Part shown: in pieces, positions 1 through 11,066 of the stretch
How positions within the stretch are numbered: the stretch's first letter is position 1
How the letters are laid out: every line of letters starts with the position of its first letter
Assembly: GCF_041102775.1 (NCBI RefSeq)
Contig: NZ_JBGCUO010000001.1
Coordinates: 558,001 to 622,000, forward strand
DNA length: 64,000 nucleotides
Direction of reading: 5' to 3'
Origin: Alcanivorax sp. REN37
GTDB lineage: Bacteria; Pseudomonadota; Gammaproteobacteria; Pseudomonadales; Alcanivoracaceae
Program-made: the position numbers and the translations under genes
The notes under the pieces: generated by a model
What the model saw: only the letters and a program-made list of their open reading frames with translations
The model's database searches: none
What the model was told of the DNA's origin: nothing

Positions 1-353
1 TCGAGCGTGATGAGAGCGGCCAGCCGTGGCGGGTGTGGCTGTCGGCGCAGACCGGCGCCGGCATCGAGTTGTTGCACCAGGCGATTGCCGAGCGGTTGGC
101 CAGCGGCTGGGTGGACCAGTGGCTGCAGCTGCCGCCGGACTCCGGTCGCCTGCGAGCACTGCTGCATGAAGCCGGCGAAGTGCTGGCTGAACAAGTGGGT
201 GACGACGGCGCGTTGCAACTGCGCGTACGTTTGCACCGCAACCATTTTCAGCGCCTGTTACGCGGCGCTGGACTGACCGAGTCTGACGTGGCGCTGCCGG
301 TTGCAGCTGAACAGGGGGGTTCCTACAATCCCTCCGCTCGTCACACTGAATAA
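1..353 (+). CDS. hflX: GTPase HflX, C-terminal part (cut by window edge)
   Basis: The reading frame is open from the first base and ends at a TAA at 351-353. The visible part begins near WRVWLSAQTGAGIELL, which corresponds to the G5 region (SAxTGxG) of the HflX GTPase domain, followed by the short C-terminal domain. HflX is a ribosome-binding GTPase that rescues or splits stalled ribosomes. The downstream neighbours hflK and hflC agree with the usual hflX-hflK-hflC order. The N-terminal domain and Walker A motif lie outside the window, so identity rests on the tail plus context. Confidence 0.85.
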   Translation, partial: ERDESGQPWRVWLSAQTGAGIELLHQAIAERLASGWVDQWLQLPPDSGRLRALLHEAGEVLAEQVGDDGALQLRVRLHRNHFQRLLRGAGLTESDVALPVAAEQGGSYNPSARHTE

Positions 354-389
354 CATCCCCATCCATTGACGAGCCAGACGGAGATTTCG

Positions 390-1544
390 ATGGCCTGGAA
401 CGAGCCCGGCGGCAACAAGCCCCGCGACCCTTGGGGCGGCGGCAGTGGCGGCAAGAACACGCAAGGTCCTCCGGATCTGGACGAAGTGTTCAAGAACCTG
501 AAACAGAAATTCACCGGCGGCGGTGGTGGTAGCCAAGGCAGTGGTGCCGGCTTCCCGAAAGCGACGCTGGGCTTGGTGGCGGCGTTGCTGGCGGTGCTGT
601 ACCTGTTCTGGGCGGCGTTCCAGGTGGACGCGGCCGAGCAGGCGGTGGTGCTGCGCTTTGGCAAGCTACACCGGGTGGTGGACTCTGGCCTGAACTGGCA
701 CCTGCCGCCGTTCGAACAGTACCGCAAGGTCAACGTCACTCAAGTGCGCAGCCATCGCGTCAGCGAAGAGATGCTCACCGGCGACACCAACATTGTCGGC
801 GTAACGCTGGAAGTGCAGTACCGCGTGTTCGATCCGGAAGCCTACCTGCTGAAAGTGGCCAACGCGGACAGCATGCTGCGCAACGCCACCGAGAGCGCGC
901 TGCGCCACGTGGCCGGTTCGAAGACCATCAACGCCGTGCTCAGCACCGAGCGTGAGGAGTTGCGGGTCGCGGTTCAGCACCGTCTGCAGCATTACCTCGA
1001 TGAATACAGCACCGGTCTGCTGGTGCAGGCGGTGGTGCTCGACTCCACCGAGGCGCCGGCGGCGGTGCGCGACGCGTTCCAGGACGTGACCCGTGCCCGC
1101 GAAGACGAAGACCGCTTCAAGAAAGAGGCCGAGGCGTATGCCAACAGCCTGATTCCGGAAGCCCGTGGCCGCGCCCAGCGTCTGCGTGAAGAGGCTCAGG
1201 CGTACCGCGCTGAAAGCGTGGACCGTGCCGAGGGTGAGGCAGAGCGGTTCGGCAAACTGCTGACCGAGTACCGCCGCGCGCCGGAAGTGACCCGCGAGCG
1301 TCTGTACCTAGAAACCCTGGAAGCGGTGTTCGGCAACAGCAGCAAAGTGCTGGTCGACAGCGAAGGGAGCAACAACATGATGTACCTGCCGCTGGATCAG
1401 CTGATGCGCGAGCGCGCCGCGTCTGGCACCGGCAGCAATGCCGACAGCAGTGCCCCGCGTGCGCAGACGTCGACTGACAGCCCGGCCACCAGCCAGGCAC
1501 CGGCGTCGCGCAGTCTCTATAACCGTCAACGGGAGGCACGCTGA
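390..1544 (+). CDS. hflK: FtsH protease modulator HflK
   Basis: This 384-residue protein has a Gly-rich N-terminus (GGGSGG and GGGGGS stretches), one membrane segment at about residues 58-78, then a SPFH/band-7 domain and a charged helical region. The tail is rich in Ser, Thr and Ala. HflK and HflC form an inner-membrane cage around the FtsH protease and modulate its activity. I chose the ATG at 390 because a GGAG lies just upstream; a TTG at 366 in the same frame would add eight residues with no support. The stop overlaps the hflC start (TGATG), so the two are translationally coupled. Confidence 0.95.
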   Translation: MAWNEPGGNKPRDPWGGGSGGKNTQGPPDLDEVFKNLKQKFTGGGGGSQGSGAGFPKATLGLVAALLAVLYLFWAAFQVDAAEQAVVLRFGKLHRVVDSGLNWHLPPFEQYRKVNVTQVRSHRVSEEMLTGDTNIVGVTLEVQYRVFDPEAYLLKVANADSMLRNATESALRHVAGSKTINAVLSTEREELRVAVQHRLQHYLDEYSTGLLVQAVVLDSTEAPAAVRDAFQDVTRAREDEDRFKKEAEAYANSLIPEARGRAQRLREEAQAYRAESVDRAEGEAERFGKLLTEYRRAPEVTRERLYLETLEAVFGNSSKVLVDSEGSNNMMYLPLDQLMRERAASGTGSNADSSAPRAQTSTDSPATSQAPASRSLYNRQREAR

Positions 1545-2572
1545 TGTCTGGCAAGAGTTTGGCGTCCCTGATCGCGGTAATTTTCCTTGGCGTGCTGGCG
1601 CTGGATTCCTACTACATCGTGACCGCCACCGAGCGGGCGGTGCTAAAGCGGTTCCAGCAGATCGTGCAAACCGACATTCAGCCTGACATTCACTTCAAGG
1701 TGCCGTTCGTGGACCAAGTGGTGCGGGTGGATGCGCGTTACACCGCCTATGAACTGCCGCCGCAGTCCTACCTGACGTCCGAGCGTAAGCCGATGGATGT
1801 GAGCTCGTTCGTGATCTGGCGAGTGCAGGACGTGCAGCGCTATGTCACCGTGATCGGTGGCGGTGCGGCCAATAACTCCGAACGTATGCGTGAAATCGCC
1901 CAGCAGCGTCTGAACGTGCGCGTGGCGGAGCGGCTGCGTAACGAATTCGCCCAGAAAACGGTGCAAGAAGTGGTCGCCGGCCGTAAAGAAGTGCTGGCCG
2001 ATGGTGTGCGCCCTGATCTGGTAGTGCCGGAAGTCGGTGATGGCAGCGGTGATGCGCCGCCGCCGCCGGTGATCCGGGCTGAAGATGCCGGTGAGCTGAA
2101 GCCGTCCGAGGATGCCCGCGAGCTGCTGATGGTCAATGTGGTGCAAGACCTGAAAGACGAGCTGCTGGAAGACTTCGGCATCGAGCTGATCGACATTCGC
2201 GTCAAGCAAGTGGACTGGCCGGACGAAGTGCGTAGCCGAGTGTTTGACCGCATGCGCGCCGAGCGTGCCCGTGACGCCGCCCGTCACCGTTCTGAAGGTC
2301 GCGAGGGCGCCGAGAAGATCCGCGCCGCCGCTGAACGCGAGCGCACCGTGCTGCTGGCGGAGGCCTATCGTGACTCAGAGTTGATCCGTGGTGACGGCGA
2401 TGCCGAGTCGGCCGCCATCTATGCGCGCATGTACAACCAAGACCGTGAGTTCTTCAGCTTCTACCGCAGCCTGCAGGCCTATCGCCACAGCTTCGGCGAG
2501 GGCAAGGATCTGATGGTGCTGGCGCCGGACGGCGAGTTCTTCCGCTACCTGAAGAGCCCCACCGGCAAGTGA
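1544..2572 (+). CDS. hflC: FtsH protease modulator HflC
   Basis: This 342-residue SPFH/band-7 protein has a single N-terminal membrane anchor (about residues 5-24) and is the partner of HflK in the periplasmic HflKC assembly. Inside the SPFH region, at about residues 150-195, there is a Pro- and acid-rich stretch (GDAPPPPVIR). Such a low-complexity insertion is tolerated in this family. A long charged helix (about 230-290) follows, as in other HflC proteins. The start overlaps the hflK stop by one base. A hairpin with a T run follows the stop. Confidence 0.95.
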   Translation: MSGKSLASLIAVIFLGVLALDSYYIVTATERAVLKRFQQIVQTDIQPDIHFKVPFVDQVVRVDARYTAYELPPQSYLTSERKPMDVSSFVIWRVQDVQRYVTVIGGGAANNSERMREIAQQRLNVRVAERLRNEFAQKTVQEVVAGRKEVLADGVRPDLVVPEVGDGSGDAPPPPVIRAEDAGELKPSEDARELLMVNVVQDLKDELLEDFGIELIDIRVKQVDWPDEVRSRVFDRMRAERARDAARHRSEGREGAEKIRAAAERERTVLLAEAYRDSELIRGDGDAESAAIYARMYNQDREFFSFYRSLQAYRHSFGEGKDLMVLAPDGEFFRYLKSPTGK

Positions 2573-2627
2573 AAATCGGCGGCACTGCGGGGTGCCCTCG
2601 GCGCCCCTGAAGTGCTACCATGCGGCA

Positions 2628-2661
2628 CGCCGGGACATCGCTAGACGATGCCCGGCGTTTT
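2628..2661 (+). terminator. Rho-independent terminator after hflC
   Basis: The arms CGCCGGGACATCG and CGATGCCCGGCG pair with one bulge around a CTAGA loop and are followed by TTTT. It lies about 55 bases past the hflC stop and just before the DUF2065 gene, so it may reduce read-through into hisZ and purA. Confidence 0.6.
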
Positions 2662-2691
2662 GCTGTCTGAGCCCCACCCGAGGTATCGCAC

Positions 2692-2876
2692 GTGGATGGC
2701 TGGTGGTGGAAAGCCCTCTGTTTGTGGCTGGCGCTTGAAGGCGCATTACTCGCTGCTTCTCCCGGTCAAGTCCGGGCACTGGCGCGTCTGCTCCTCCAAC
2801 TGGAGGATCGCACCCTGCGCCGTTATGGTCTGGCGGCCATGGCCATTGGCGCCGGGCTGCTCTATGTGATGAAACA

Positions 2877-2880
<4 letters not shown>
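2692..2880 (+). CDS. DUF2065 family small membrane protein (YjeT-like)
   Basis: This 62-residue protein has two hydrophobic segments (about residues 5-20 and 44-60) joined by a polar linker. It matches the DUF2065/YjeT family usually found between hflC and hisZ or purA in gammaproteobacteria. The start is GTG, preceded by GAGGT; there is no better ATG in frame. The stop overlaps the hisZ start (ATGA), which suggests translational coupling. Its function is unknown. The start codon is the least certain point. Confidence 0.75.
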
Positions 2881-5391
<2,511 letters not shown>

Positions 5392-5402
5392 GTTATTGAG
5401 GC

Positions 5403-5439
5403 ACACAAAAAAGCCGGGCACTGCCCGGCTTTTTTGTGT
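5403..5439. terminator. Bidirectional terminator between purA and mqo
   Basis: Perfect 18-base arms, with A6 on the left flank and T6 on the right flank of GCCGGGCA/TGCCCGGC, meet at a one-base centre. The symmetry lets it stop transcription from both purA (plus strand) and mqo (minus strand). Confidence 0.9.
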
Positions 5440-5451
5440 CCGTGTAGCGGC

Positions 5452-7137
5452 TCAGAGTGCCTGCATCACGCTGTTGTCCTGCGACTCGGCTGCCGGCTCG
5501 CCCACTGGAGCCGGTGCTGACTGTTGCAGAGGGTCGCCGGCTGGCACCGTCAGGTAGGGCAGTTGCAGCACTTCACTGGTGTGCCGGCGGATGCGGTTGG
5601 TCAGCGCGGCGCTGTCGTTCAGCTGCTGACCGTAGGACGGAATGATCTCTTTGATGCGCGCTTCCCAGCCATCTGCCATCTGCTGCGGGAACAGCTTGGC
5701 CATGACATTGATCATGATCGGCGGTGAGGTGGAGGCGCCCGGGGACGCGCCCAGCAGGGCGGCGAGAGTGCCGTCAGCGGCGCTGACAATCTCGGTGCCG
5801 AACTCCAGCACCATGCCGTTATCGGCGTCGCGACGGATGACCTGCACGCGCTGGCCGGCGGTAATCAGGCGCCAGTCTTCCTGCTTAGCGTCCGGGAAGT
5901 ACTTTATGAGTTCGGCGTGGCGGTCGCTGTCGCTGAGGCTGGCTTGCTCGGCCAAGTACTTCACCAGGTCCAGATTTTCGCTGCCCACCTTGAGCATGCC
6001 GAGCACGTTGTGCTGGTTCACTGAGGAGAACAGGTCGAACCAAGAGCCGTCTTTGAGGAACTTGGTGCTTTGCAGCGCGAACGGGCCAAACAGCAGCACT
6101 TGCTTGCCATCCAACCGGCGCGCGTCGAGGTGTGGTACCGACATCGGCGGCGAGCCGGCTTCGGCTTTGCCGTAGGCTTTCACGCTGTGGCGCGCGGTCA
6201 GCTCCGGCGCTTCAAAAGCCAGAAACTGACCGCCCACCGGGAAGCCGCCGTAGTTACGCGCCTCGGGGATGCCGGATTGCTGCAGCAGCGTTAGCGCCGC
6301 GCCGCCGGCGCCGATGAACACGGTGCGGGCCTTGATGGTGCGCTGTTCGCTGGAGCGGCGGTCCTGCACAGTGACGTTCCAAGTTTTGTCGTCATTCTGT
6401 TCCAGACCACGTACTTCATGGTTCAGCTGCAGGTGGAAGTGGGGGCTGCGTTGCAGTGATTCGGTAAGTTGGCGGGTGATGACGCCGAAGTTCACATCGG
6501 TGCCCAGCGGCATGTAGGTGGCCGCCACTTTTTGCTGCGGGTCACGGCCTTCCATCAGCAGCGGCGCCCAATCACGGATCTGTGCCGGGTCCTCGGAAAA
6601 CGCCATGCCGTAAAACAACGGGTTCTGCACCAGCGCCGCATGGCGTTTGCGCAAATATTCGATGTTGTCATCGCCCCAGACGAAACTCATATGTGGCGTC
6701 GGATTGATAAAGTCAGATGGCGTACGTAGCCGCCCCTCCTGCACTTGATGCGCCCAGAATTGGCGTGACACCTCGAACTGCTCGGCGATGCCCACCGCAC
6801 GCCGGGTGTCGATGCTGCCGTCGGCGCGCTCCGGGGTGTAGTTCATTTCGGCGAAGCCGGAGTGGCCGGTGCCAGCATTGTTCCAACCGTCTGAGCTTTC
6901 CTTGGCTACATCCGCCTCGCGCTCGAACAGGTGCACTTCCCAGTCCGGCTGCAGCTCTTGCAGATAGGTGGCGAGGGTGACACTCATGATGCCGCCGCCG
7001 ATCAGCACCACATCCACCGGCTCGTCGTTGTCGGCGTCCGGCAATGAACGTGGAATCAACGGCCAATAGAGGAATAAAACACCGGCCACGGCCACGATCA
7101 GGCCGAGTGCCAGGATGGTTTTCAGAAGTCTTTTCAT
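5452..7137 (-). CDS. mqo: Malate:quinone oxidoreductase with N-terminal membrane anchor
   Basis: This 561-residue flavoprotein has the FAD-binding motif [12 protein letters not shown] at about residues 41-52 and the family stretch [18 protein letters not shown]. It oxidises malate to oxaloacetate and passes electrons to the quinone pool. Residues 1-25 form a hydrophobic segment after MKRLLK that would act as an anchor or uncleaved signal. Many Mqo proteins lack this and bind the membrane peripherally. I chose the ATG at 7137 because GGAGG lies just upstream; an earlier in-frame start at 7239 gives an unconvincing leader. It is transcribed alone and converges with purA. Confidence 0.93.
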   Translation of the reverse strand: MKRLLKTILALGLIVAVAGVLFLYWPLIPRSLPDADNDEPVDVVLIGGGIMSVTLATYLQELQPDWEVHLFEREADVAKESSDGWNNAGTGHSGFAEMNYTPERADGSIDTRRAVGIAEQFEVSRQFWAHQVQEGRLRTPSDFINPTPHMSFVWGDDNIEYLRKRHAALVQNPLFYGMAFSEDPAQIRDWAPLLMEGRDPQQKVAATYMPLGTDVNFGVITRQLTESLQRSPHFHLQLNHEVRGLEQNDDKTWNVTVQDRRSSEQRTIKARTVFIGAGGAALTLLQQSGIPEARNYGGFPVGGQFLAFEAPELTARHSVKAYGKAEAGSPPMSVPHLDARRLDGKQVLLFGPFALQSTKFLKDGSWFDLFSSVNQHNVLGMLKVGSENLDLVKYLAEQASLSDSDRHAELIKYFPDAKQEDWRLITAGQRVQVIRRDADNGMVLEFGTEIVSAADGTLAALLGASPGASTSPPIMINVMAKLFPQQMADGWEARIKEIIPSYGQQLNDSAALTNRIRRHTSEVLQLPYLTVPAGDPLQQSAPAPVGEPAAESQDNSVMQAL

Positions 7138-7371
7138 GGTGGGAGCCTCCGCCCAATGCCGTCTGCAGGTGCCCGTGTGTGCTTCTGCCGGAGCACTCAT
7201 CCTTGCGACCACGGCGCTGGCCGGTGCCGGAGCAACCACAGCGGCCTGCGCCCGCAGCGACGGACACGGGTGCCGATAGCATGCCCCGGTTACTTAAGGT
7301 TGCGGCAAAAAGTGTGAAAAACGCGTCGATGGGCACTGTGATTTGCCTAAACCGAAACAACACTTGCACCA

Positions 7372-7416
7372 CCCAGACCCAGACCCAGACCCAGACCCAG
7401 ACCCAGACCCAGACCC
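7372..7416. repeat. Tandem hexanucleotide repeat CCCAGA x7
   Basis: Seven exact head-to-tail copies of CCCAGA run from 7372 to 7413, followed by CCC. Perfect conservation over 42 bases points to recent slippage or expansion, or to selection on structure. Confidence 0.95.
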
Positions 7417-7472
7417 GAGCCTAGGCTCGGACTTGGGCTTGGACTTCGGTCTGGGCCTGAGCCTCGGCCTAG
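7372..7472. repeat. Long imperfect palindrome centred at 7422/7423
   Basis: A perfect 16-base palindrome (CCGAGCCTAGGCTCGG, 7415-7430) forms the core. The hexamer array is the left arm; a degenerate six-base-period tract containing GGTCTGGG forms the right arm to 7472. Pairing by hand across 50 position pairs from the centre gives about 35 Watson-Crick pairs plus 3 G-T pairs. No T run follows on either side, so an ordinary terminator is not indicated. Confidence 0.8.
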
Positions 7473-7657
7473 CTGGGAATTCAAGCTCGGACTGAAATCA
7501 GGCTGGGCTGGTTCGCGCCGCCGCCCAATCCGGTTCTAGCCCCGGTGCAGGAGCCAGTACCGTGTCGGCGCTGCCGCAACCGCCGTAGCTGGCGGTGCCG
7601 CTGAAGCGGCGTCCCAAGCCCCGCCCGGTGCCCGCAGGCACCCAGCGGGTGGTCCAG

Positions 7658-9826
7658 TCACTGACGCGCGCGCAGCAGGCGCAGGCTGTTGAACACCACC
7701 AGCAGGCTGGCACCGACATCGGCCACCACCGCCATCCACATGGTGGCCAAGCCGCCCAGCGCCAGTGCTAGGAACACCACCTTCAGGCCCAGTGCCACGC
7801 TGATGTTCTGCAGCAGGACGCGGCGCGTGGCCTGTGACAGCCGGATGAAGGCCGGGATTTTGCGCAGATCATCGTCCATCAGCGCCACGTCGGCGGTGTC
7901 GATGGCGGTGTCGGTGCCCACGGCACCCATGGCAAAGCCGATTTCCGCCTGTGCCAGCGCCGGCGCATCGTTGATGCCGTCGCCGACCATGCCCACTACT
8001 GCTTGCTGTTGCAGCGCACGCACGGCATCGAGTTTGTCCTCCGGCAGCAGCTCGCCGCGGGCTTCGTCGATGCCGGCTTGCGCGGCAATGTGGTCGGCGA
8101 CGGCTTGGTTGTCGCCGCTCAGCATCACCGTGCGCACGCCCAGACGGTGCAGGTCGGTGAGCGCCGCCACGGTGTCCGGGCGCAGGCGGTCGGCGACAGC
8201 GAACAGCGCCAGCACCTGATCGGCGTCCGCCAGCATCACCACGGTTTGACCGGTGGCCTCCAGCGCTTGGCGTTGGGCATCAATGCTGGCCAGTGACACC
8301 CCCAGCTCGCGCATCAGGCGGGCGTTGCCGAGCCACAACGGGCGGCCGTCCAGCAGGCCACGGCTGCCGCGGCCGAGCAGGGCCTCGAACTGTTCCATCG
8401 GCGCCGCTTGCTGGCGCGTCGCCAATCCTTCTGCCAAGGCTCTGGATACCGGGTGGTCGGAGCGCGCCGCTAGACTCAGCGCGGCGCGTTCGGCTTGCGG
8501 TTGCTCGCCGGCCACCACCAGCACCTGCTGCAGGGTCGGTTTGCCTTCGGTCAGCGTGCCGGTTTTGTCGAGCGCCAGCACTTGCAGCTGCCGGCCCTGC
8601 TCCAGATAGACGCCGCCTTTGATCAGGATGCCGCTGCGCGCAGCGCGGGTAAGGGCGCTCACTACCGCCACCGGCGTCGAAATCACCAGTGCACAGGGGC
8701 AGGCGATGACCAAGATCACCAGTGCGTTGTAGAGCGCCTCCAGCCACGGGGTGCCGAGCAACAGCGGCGGCACCACTGCCATCAGCACCGCCACCAGCAC
8801 TGCGGCCGGGGTATACCAACGCGCGAAGCGGTCAATGAAACGCTGGGTCGGCGCCTGGCTGGCCTGCGCTTCCTCGACTCGGTGGATGATGCGCGCCAGT
8901 GTGCTGTCGTTGGCCGCAGCGGTGGTGCGATAGGTCAGTTCGCCCTGCAGGTTGAGGCTGCCAGCATAGAGCGGACTGCCGGGGCTTTTTTCTACCGGGA
9001 CGCTTTCGCCAGTGATTGGCGCTTGGTTCAGTGACGACTGGCCGAGGACCACCTCGCCGTCCAGCGCCACCCGCTCTCCCGGAGCCAGGCGCACCAAGCT
9101 GCCCACCGGCACCTGCGCCGCCGCTACGCTGCGCCAGTCGCCTTGGCCATCGGCCACCTGCACCTGCTCCGGGGCCATCGCCATCAATGACGTTACGGCG
9201 TCACGGGCGCGGTCCAGCGAGCGCGCTTCGATGGCTTCGGCAAGCGCGAACAGGAACATCACCATCGCCGCTTCCGGCCACTGGCCGATCAGCAGCGCGC
9301 CGGTGACCGCGATCGACATCAGTGCGTTGATGTTGAGCTGGCCATGGCGAATCGCGATCCAGCCTTTTTTGAACACCGTCGGGCCGACCAGCACCAGGCT
9401 CAGCAGTGCCAGCGCCAAGCTCGGCCAGTCACTGGCCAGCCACAGATGAGTCAGCTCGGAGGCCAGGGCGGCCACGCCGGCGAGCACCATGCGGGTGCGG
9501 TCGGGGCCGCTGGCGGTGGGTGCCGCGTCACTCCCCTCGGTGAGCGCTTGCATGCCGAGCGCTGCCACCGCCTCCACGAGCGCCGGCAGGGCGCCGGGGC
9601 TGTGGTCCACCGTCAACCGCCGCTGCATCAGGTTGAACGACAACGCGCTGACGTCCGCGCGCGGCCCCAGCGCATCACGCAGCAAACGTTCCTCGGTGGG
9701 GCAGTCCATTTGCGCGATGTGCAGCACCGAGCGCACCTGTCCGGCCGCCGGCGCCGTCGCTAATGGTGCGGCCGCAGTGGTGGCCGGGTGTGTGCTGTGG
9801 TCACAGCAGTGGGGGGCGTGGGACAT
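7658..9826 (-). CDS. cadA: Heavy-metal P1B-type ATPase, Cd/Zn/Pb exporter class
   Basis: This 722-residue protein has, in order, an N-terminal His/Cys patch (HCCDHSTH), a metal-binding-like domain with MDCPTEE in place of the usual CxxC, paired membrane helices, the TGES loop, the CPC ion-binding motif (ACPCALV), the phosphorylation motif DKTGTLT and a GDGINDAPAL hinge. CPC plus the divergent CadR-type regulator predicts export of Cd(II), Zn(II) or Pb(II) from the cytoplasm. The ATG at 9826 has GGAG upstream and lies downstream of the MerR-type promoter; an extended frame reaching 9877 would run into that promoter. Exact metal preference cannot be read from sequence. Confidence 0.92.
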   Translation of the reverse strand: MSHAPHCCDHSTHPATTAAAPLATAPAAGQVRSVLHIAQMDCPTEERLLRDALGPRADVSALSFNLMQRRLTVDHSPGALPALVEAVAALGMQALTEGSDAAPTASGPDRTRMVLAGVAALASELTHLWLASDWPSLALALLSLVLVGPTVFKKGWIAIRHGQLNINALMSIAVTGALLIGQWPEAAMVMFLFALAEAIEARSLDRARDAVTSLMAMAPEQVQVADGQGDWRSVAAAQVPVGSLVRLAPGERVALDGEVVLGQSSLNQAPITGESVPVEKSPGSPLYAGSLNLQGELTYRTTAAANDSTLARIIHRVEEAQASQAPTQRFIDRFARWYTPAAVLVAVLMAVVPPLLLGTPWLEALYNALVILVIACPCALVISTPVAVVSALTRAARSGILIKGGVYLEQGRQLQVLALDKTGTLTEGKPTLQQVLVVAGEQPQAERAALSLAARSDHPVSRALAEGLATRQQAAPMEQFEALLGRGSRGLLDGRPLWLGNARLMRELGVSLASIDAQRQALEATGQTVVMLADADQVLALFAVADRLRPDTVAALTDLHRLGVRTVMLSGDNQAVADHIAAQAGIDEARGELLPEDKLDAVRALQQQAVVGMVGDGINDAPALAQAEIGFAMGAVGTDTAIDTADVALMDDDLRKIPAFIRLSQATRRVLLQNISVALGLKVVFLALALGGLATMWMAVVADVGASLLVVFNSLRLLRARQ

Positions 9827-9857
9827 GACAGACTCCAGCTTCGGGCGTAATGTGCCC

Positions 9858-9888
9858 ATTGAAAAGTCTGTAGTCACTACAGAGTCAA
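9858..9888 (-). promoter_or_regulatory. MerR/CadR-type promoter-operator for the P-type ATPase
   Basis: On the minus strand the -35 is TTGACT (9883-9888) and the -10 is TTCAAT (9858-9863), separated by 19 bases. The spacer holds the dyad CTGTAGTGACTACAG (9868-9882). An over-long spacer with a dyad is the signature of MerR-family activation by DNA untwisting. Confidence 0.88.
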
Positions 9889-9903
9889 CCGCAGGAGTTG
9901 CTT

Positions 9904-10356
9904 ATGCGCATCGGAGAGTTAGCACGCCGCACCGGCACGGCGGTGGAGACCATCCGCTATTACGAAAAGCAGGGCTTGCTGCCGCTGCCGCCGCGCACGG
10001 AAGGTAATTACCGCAGCTACCAAGCCGAGCATGAAGGCCGTTTGCACTTCATCCGCCAGTGCCGGGCGCTGGATATGTCCTTGGATGAGGTGCGCGCGCT
10101 GCTGGCCCTGCGCGACCGCCCGGAGCAGGGCTGCGATGCTGTGAACCAAGTGATCGACGAGCACATTCGCCACGTGGAAGACCGCGTGCGCGAGTTGAGC
10201 CAGTTGGCGGCCCAGCTGCGCCAGTTGCGTGCTCGCTGCTCGGTCGTAGACCGCGCGGAAGACTGCGGCATCCTGCAGGAGTTGTCGCAGGCCAGTGCCG
10301 AGGTGACGGTCGCGGGTCAGCACGTGCCAGGCAGCCACTCGGTGCACGGGCGTTGA
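9904..10356 (+). CDS. cadR: MerR-family Cd(II)/Pb(II)-responsive regulator, CadR/PbrR type
   Basis: This 150-residue protein begins with the MerR winged helix (MRIGELARRTGTAVETIRYY) and continues into a dimerisation helix. Cys77, Cys112 and Cys121 lie where CadR/PbrR regulators place their three metal-binding cysteines (GCDAV, ARCSV, EDCGIL). The C-terminus is His-containing (GQHVPGSH), as in CadR. It is divergent from the ATPase gene and probably controls the shared region. I chose the ATG at 9904, with GGAG upstream, over a TTG two codons earlier. Confidence 0.92.
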   Translation: MRIGELARRTGTAVETIRYYEKQGLLPLPPRTEGNYRSYQAEHEGRLHFIRQCRALDMSLDEVRALLALRDRPEQGCDAVNQVIDEHIRHVEDRVRELSQLAAQLRQLRARCSVVDRAEDCGILQELSQASAEVTVAGQHVPGSHSVHGR

Positions 10357-10360
10357 CGGT

Positions 10361-10954
10361 TCAGGCGAGGAAATCGTCGGCGCCGCAGGCTTCGGTGTCC
10401 GGGGCGGGTGGCGGCAGTGCCAGCCAGCGGTACAGCCCTTGCCAGAGAGCCTCGGCGTGGGCTTGTTCCCGATAAAGGGTGGCGTCGATTAAGGCGCCGT
10501 CCAACAGCGCTTGGGTACAGGCCGCAGCCTGTACAGCGTCCGTGCGACCCATGGCGCTGAAGATCCCTGACAGGTAATTCCGCAGCCACTGCTTGTGCTG
10601 CCGCGACAGCTCCAGCAGCTCCTCCGCATCGCCAAATTCGTTGGCGGCCTTGATGAACATGCAGCCGTGGAATTCGGCGGACGCAAACCAGCGCCGATGC
10701 CAAGCCAGTAGTCGCTGGAGTTGTTCACCGGCATTGGGCGTGCCCTCCACGCAGGCGCACAGCGAAGCAGTAAAGCGTTGATGGCGCAACGCCAGCACCG
10801 CCTCAATCAGTACGTCTTTGGTGGGGAAGTACTTATACAGCGTCATCTTCGAGACCTGGGCGCGGTCGCGGATCAGGTCGACGCCCACTGCTTGGTAGCC
10901 ATGGCGGTTGAACAGCAGCAGGGCGGTGTCGAGGATGTCGTTGCGCTTGCTCAT
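10361..10954 (-). CDS. TetR/AcrR-family regulator
   Basis: This 197-residue protein has an N-terminal TetR DNA-binding domain (about residues 1-50: ILDTALLLFNRHGYQAVGV, then KMTLYKYFPTKD) and a ligand-binding C-terminal domain with no recognisable effector signature. It is divergent from the HPP-family gene, and two dyad-containing repeats lie between them, so repression of that gene and of itself is likely. It converges with cadR, with only four bases between the stops. The inducer is unknown. Confidence 0.85.
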   Translation of the reverse strand: MSKRNDILDTALLLFNRHGYQAVGVDLIRDRAQVSKMTLYKYFPTKDVLIEAVLALRHQRFTASLCACVEGTPNAGEQLQRLLAWHRRWFASAEFHGCMFIKAANEFGDAEELLELSRQHKQWLRNYLSGIFSAMGRTDAVQAAACTQALLDGALIDATLYREQAHAEALWQGLYRWLALPPPAPDTEACGADDFLA

Positions 10955-10998
10955 TGTAGATTCCTATTGAATTCGTCCGTTCAATCTTAAAGGTTGAT

Positions 10999-11045
10999 TG
11001 TACAGATCGGTACATATCTGGCACTGTTCAGACCGATCGGTACAG
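10999..11045. promoter_or_regulatory. Candidate TetR operators
   Basis: GATCGGTACA occurs twice in direct orientation 30 bases apart (11005-11014 and 11035-11044). The first lies in an interrupted dyad TGTAC-N6-GTACA (10999-11014). The second contains the palindrome ACCGATCGGT (11032-11041). Size and position suit TetR dimers. Confidence 0.6.
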
Positions 11046-11066
11046 CATAGCCCGATGGGGAATCGC

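Larger units (their letters stand above)
7138..7657. other. Gene-free gap between cadA-like ATPase and mqo
   Basis: These 520 bases contain no convincing gene. They carry the upstream region of mqo and, in the middle, a hexamer repeat that forms the left arm of a long imperfect palindrome (7372-7472). The bases between 7475 and 7657 are GC-rich with no clear signal. Confidence 0.7.

Noticed and set aside
7372-7416. CRISPR array
   Set aside because: The repeat is a six-base tandem unit without spacers and no cas genes are present.
7044-7424. Plus-strand frame ending in a Thr-Gln repeat
   Set aside because: It is antisense to the mqo start and the repeat is only a translation of the CCCAGA array; no ribosome site or homology.
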